Below are positions 6,174 to 7,405 of a DNA stretch of 7,405 bases, piece after piece. The translations under genes and the position numbers were made by a program. The notes under the pieces were generated by a model. The model saw only the letters and a list, made by a program, of their open reading frames with translations, was not told the DNA's origin and did no database searches. Source of the DNA: Methyloglobulus sp. (GTDB taxonomy: Bacteria; Pseudomonadota; Gammaproteobacteria; Methylococcales; Methylomonadaceae); assembly GCA_013140405.1 (NCBI GenBank), contig JABFSV010000206.1, positions 1 to 7,405 on the forward strand, in the 5' to 3' direction. Numbering within the stretch: position 1 is the first letter of the stretch; every line of letters starts with the position of its first letter.

Positions 6174-7370
6174 CTAGGCATCCCTGTCCGTCCTGATCCA
6201 CTCTTTTTGACGTTTAAAAATAAAGGCAATATAGATTGATAATTTGGAGATGACGTAAAGCGGAATACCTGACAATTCCTTTGCGGATAAGTAATCCTGC
6301 CCATAACGCCACCAGACGCTGGCAAGCATAGCAGCAAAGTAGGAAAAACTTAGCACTAATATAAAAAATGCAGTTGCAGTTTCTGTTACCAATAAAAGCA
6401 CTGATAGAGCAAACAGGCCGCTTAAGGCAATCAATACCAGTAAAGACAGTGGTGGCACACCAATATCCAATGCCAGCGCGAATAATCGCCAGTTTTTTTG
6501 ATACCAGGACGCTTTGATAAGTAAGGGCAGTTGCTGAAAAATGGTTTGTAGGTGCCCATGTTCCCAGCGGGTGCGTTGACTCAGTTCGGCTGCGGATTGT
6601 TCTGGAAAATCACTATAAACCACAGCATCAGGGCAGAAAACAGACGGAAAGCCGTTGATAGCACAGTCAATGCCCAGTTGCATATCTTCGACAATATTGC
6701 CATGACCCACCTTAACGGTTTCAAGCGCTTGCCAAGGGAACGCCATACCTGTTCCAGTTAAAGTCACTGGCAGCCCCATCTTATTCATGGCTGAGAGACG
6801 AACTTGGTTTTTTAGCAACCAAGCAAATCCGGAAATTTTTTGTTTGATGGATGCATTCATGATAACCCGCATCAGGTAGGTCATTTGTGCAGGCAATTTT
6901 GATATAACTACTGAATTAATAAGGCTTATAAGTGCCGCCTTAGTAGTTTCACAGTCAGCATCCATGATAACCAAGACATCAGGGTGATGGTTCCCCTTCA
7001 AATATTGGATACCAAAGTCCAAGGCAAAGCCTTTTCCGCGTTGGGTGGAATCTTGCCGCTCTAATACGGTGACATCCAAGGCTTTGGCAATACTTGCCGT
7101 GTTGTCTGTACAATTATCAGCAACCAAGACAATGTTTTCAGGATTGGGATCAGGCAGTTGGGCTATTAACTTGACAAGCGTTTTGCTGATAATATCGGCT
7201 TCATTATGGGCGGGTATCAATATCTTATAAGAGATAGATTTCTCAATGGTATCTGCCTTAGGTGGTGGCGGTGTACTGAAGAACAACGCCACCAGACATT
7301 CGGTGCCGACCACAATCAGCGGTATTGAAATGAATACGGCAATTGCAATTACAATCAATTCGAATGCCAT
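6174..7370 (-). CDS. Membrane-bound family 2 glycosyltransferase
   Basis: A 398-residue inner-membrane enzyme that probably adds sugars to a growing or lipid-linked exopolysaccharide. One N-terminal membrane helix (about 5-31) precedes a cytoplasmic GT2 (GT-A fold) domain with PAHNE at 53-57, DNCTDN at 85-90, the DxD motif DADC at 137-140, TGTGMAF at 205-211, the ED pair at 228-229 (likely catalytic base) and QRTRW at 265-269. The QxxRW motif is typical of processive-type GT2 enzymes such as cellulose, chitin and poly-GlcNAc synthases. About three hydrophobic segments follow (295-380), and the tail is basic. Donor sugar and product cannot be told from sequence. The ATG is preceded by TGAGG with a 10-base spacer. 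It is the first complete gene of the operon in the window and runs directly into the WecB/STAS gene. Confidence 0.9.
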   Translation of the reverse strand: MAFELIVIAIAVFISIPLIVVGTECLVALFFSTPPPPKADTIEKSISYKILIPAHNEADIISKTLVKLIAQLPDPNPENIVLVADNCTDNTASIAKALDVTVLERQDSTQRGKGFALDFGIQYLKGNHHPDVLVIMDADCETTKAALISLINSVVISKLPAQMTYLMRVIMNASIKQKISGFAWLLKNQVRLSAMNKMGLPVTLTGTGMAFPWQALETVKVGHGNIVEDMQLGIDCAINGFPSVFCPDAVVYSDFPEQSAAELSQRTRWEHGHLQTIFQQLPLLIKASWYQKNWRLFALALDIGVPPLSLLVLIALSGLFALSVLLLVTETATAFFILVLSFSYFAAMLASVWWRYGQDYLSAKELSGIPLYVISKLSIYIAFIFKRQKEWIRTDRDA

Positions 7371-7405
7371 CAGATAACAGCCTCAGTGAACAATGCCGCC
7401 AATTT
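7370..7405 (-). CDS. Possible 3' end of an upstream gene (last 11 codons), partial
   Basis: In one minus-strand frame the window edge reads KLAALFTEAVI followed by TGA, and this stop shares its A with the GT2 start codon (TGATG). That overlap is typical of translationally coupled operon genes and would make this the tail of another gene of the same operon. A second frame also ends in a stop (TGA at about 7383-7385, overlapping the ribosome site), so the true frame is not certain. Eleven residues are too few to name a family. Confidence 0.35.
   Translation of the reverse strand, partial: KLAALFTEAVI
7381..7385 (-). promoter_or_regulatory. Ribosome binding site of the GT2 gene
   Basis: TGAGG on the minus strand, 10 bases upstream of the ATG at 7370. 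The spacing is slightly long but it is the only purine-rich match nearby, and it supports that start. Confidence 0.5.

Noticed and set aside
1..7405. CRISPR arrays, tRNA or rRNA genes
   Set aside because: No regularly spaced direct repeats, cloverleaf sequences or rRNA signatures were seen; nearly all of the window is protein-coding.

Overview
The window looks like part of an exopolysaccharide and protein-sorting (exosortase) locus from a Gram-negative, gammaproteobacterial-type genome of moderate GC. A methanotroph of the Methylococcales or a similar environmental bacterium is my best guess. That guess rests on the XrtD-like exosortase fused to an EpsI domain, the PEP-CTERM-type TPR lipoprotein and the codon use; no rRNA or other taxonomic marker is present. 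All convincing genes lie on the minus strand, so transcription runs from high to low coordinates.

In transcription order: (1) a possible few-codon tail of an upstream gene at 7370-7405; (2) a membrane-anchored family 2 glycosyltransferase (6174-7370); (3) a WecB/TagA/CpsF-type glycosyltransferase with a C-terminal STAS domain (5044-6147, or from a GTG at 6201); (4) an exosortase fused to an EpsI domain, most like XrtD, the VPLPA-CTERM-specific type (3442-4992); (5) a large TPR-repeat lipoprotein of the PEP-CTERM/PrsT type (1042-3432). These genes overlap or are separated by 9-51 bp and look like one operon. It ends at a perfect 15-bp hairpin 9 bp beyond the last stop codon. After a 268-bp gap comes (6) the N-terminal half of a ManC/AlgA/XanB-type mannose-1-phosphate guanylyltransferase (1-773), cut by the window edge.

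The genes fit together as follows. ManC supplies GDP-mannose. The two glycosyltransferases assemble or extend a lipid-linked exopolysaccharide. The exosortase/EpsI protein processes surface proteins carrying a short C-terminal sorting signal at the inner membrane. The PrsT lipoprotein probably works in the outer membrane or periplasm during export or assembly of polymer and sorted proteins. No sorted substrate gene is visible in the window.

The least ordinary features are the glycosyltransferase-STAS fusion, with a recognisable Asp-Ser phospho-acceptor motif and a divergent PKQE-type motif; a 10-base homopolymer in the lipoprotein signal peptide; and a densely folded segment (936-1042) between the operon and manC that resembles the right end of an IS200/IS605-type element.
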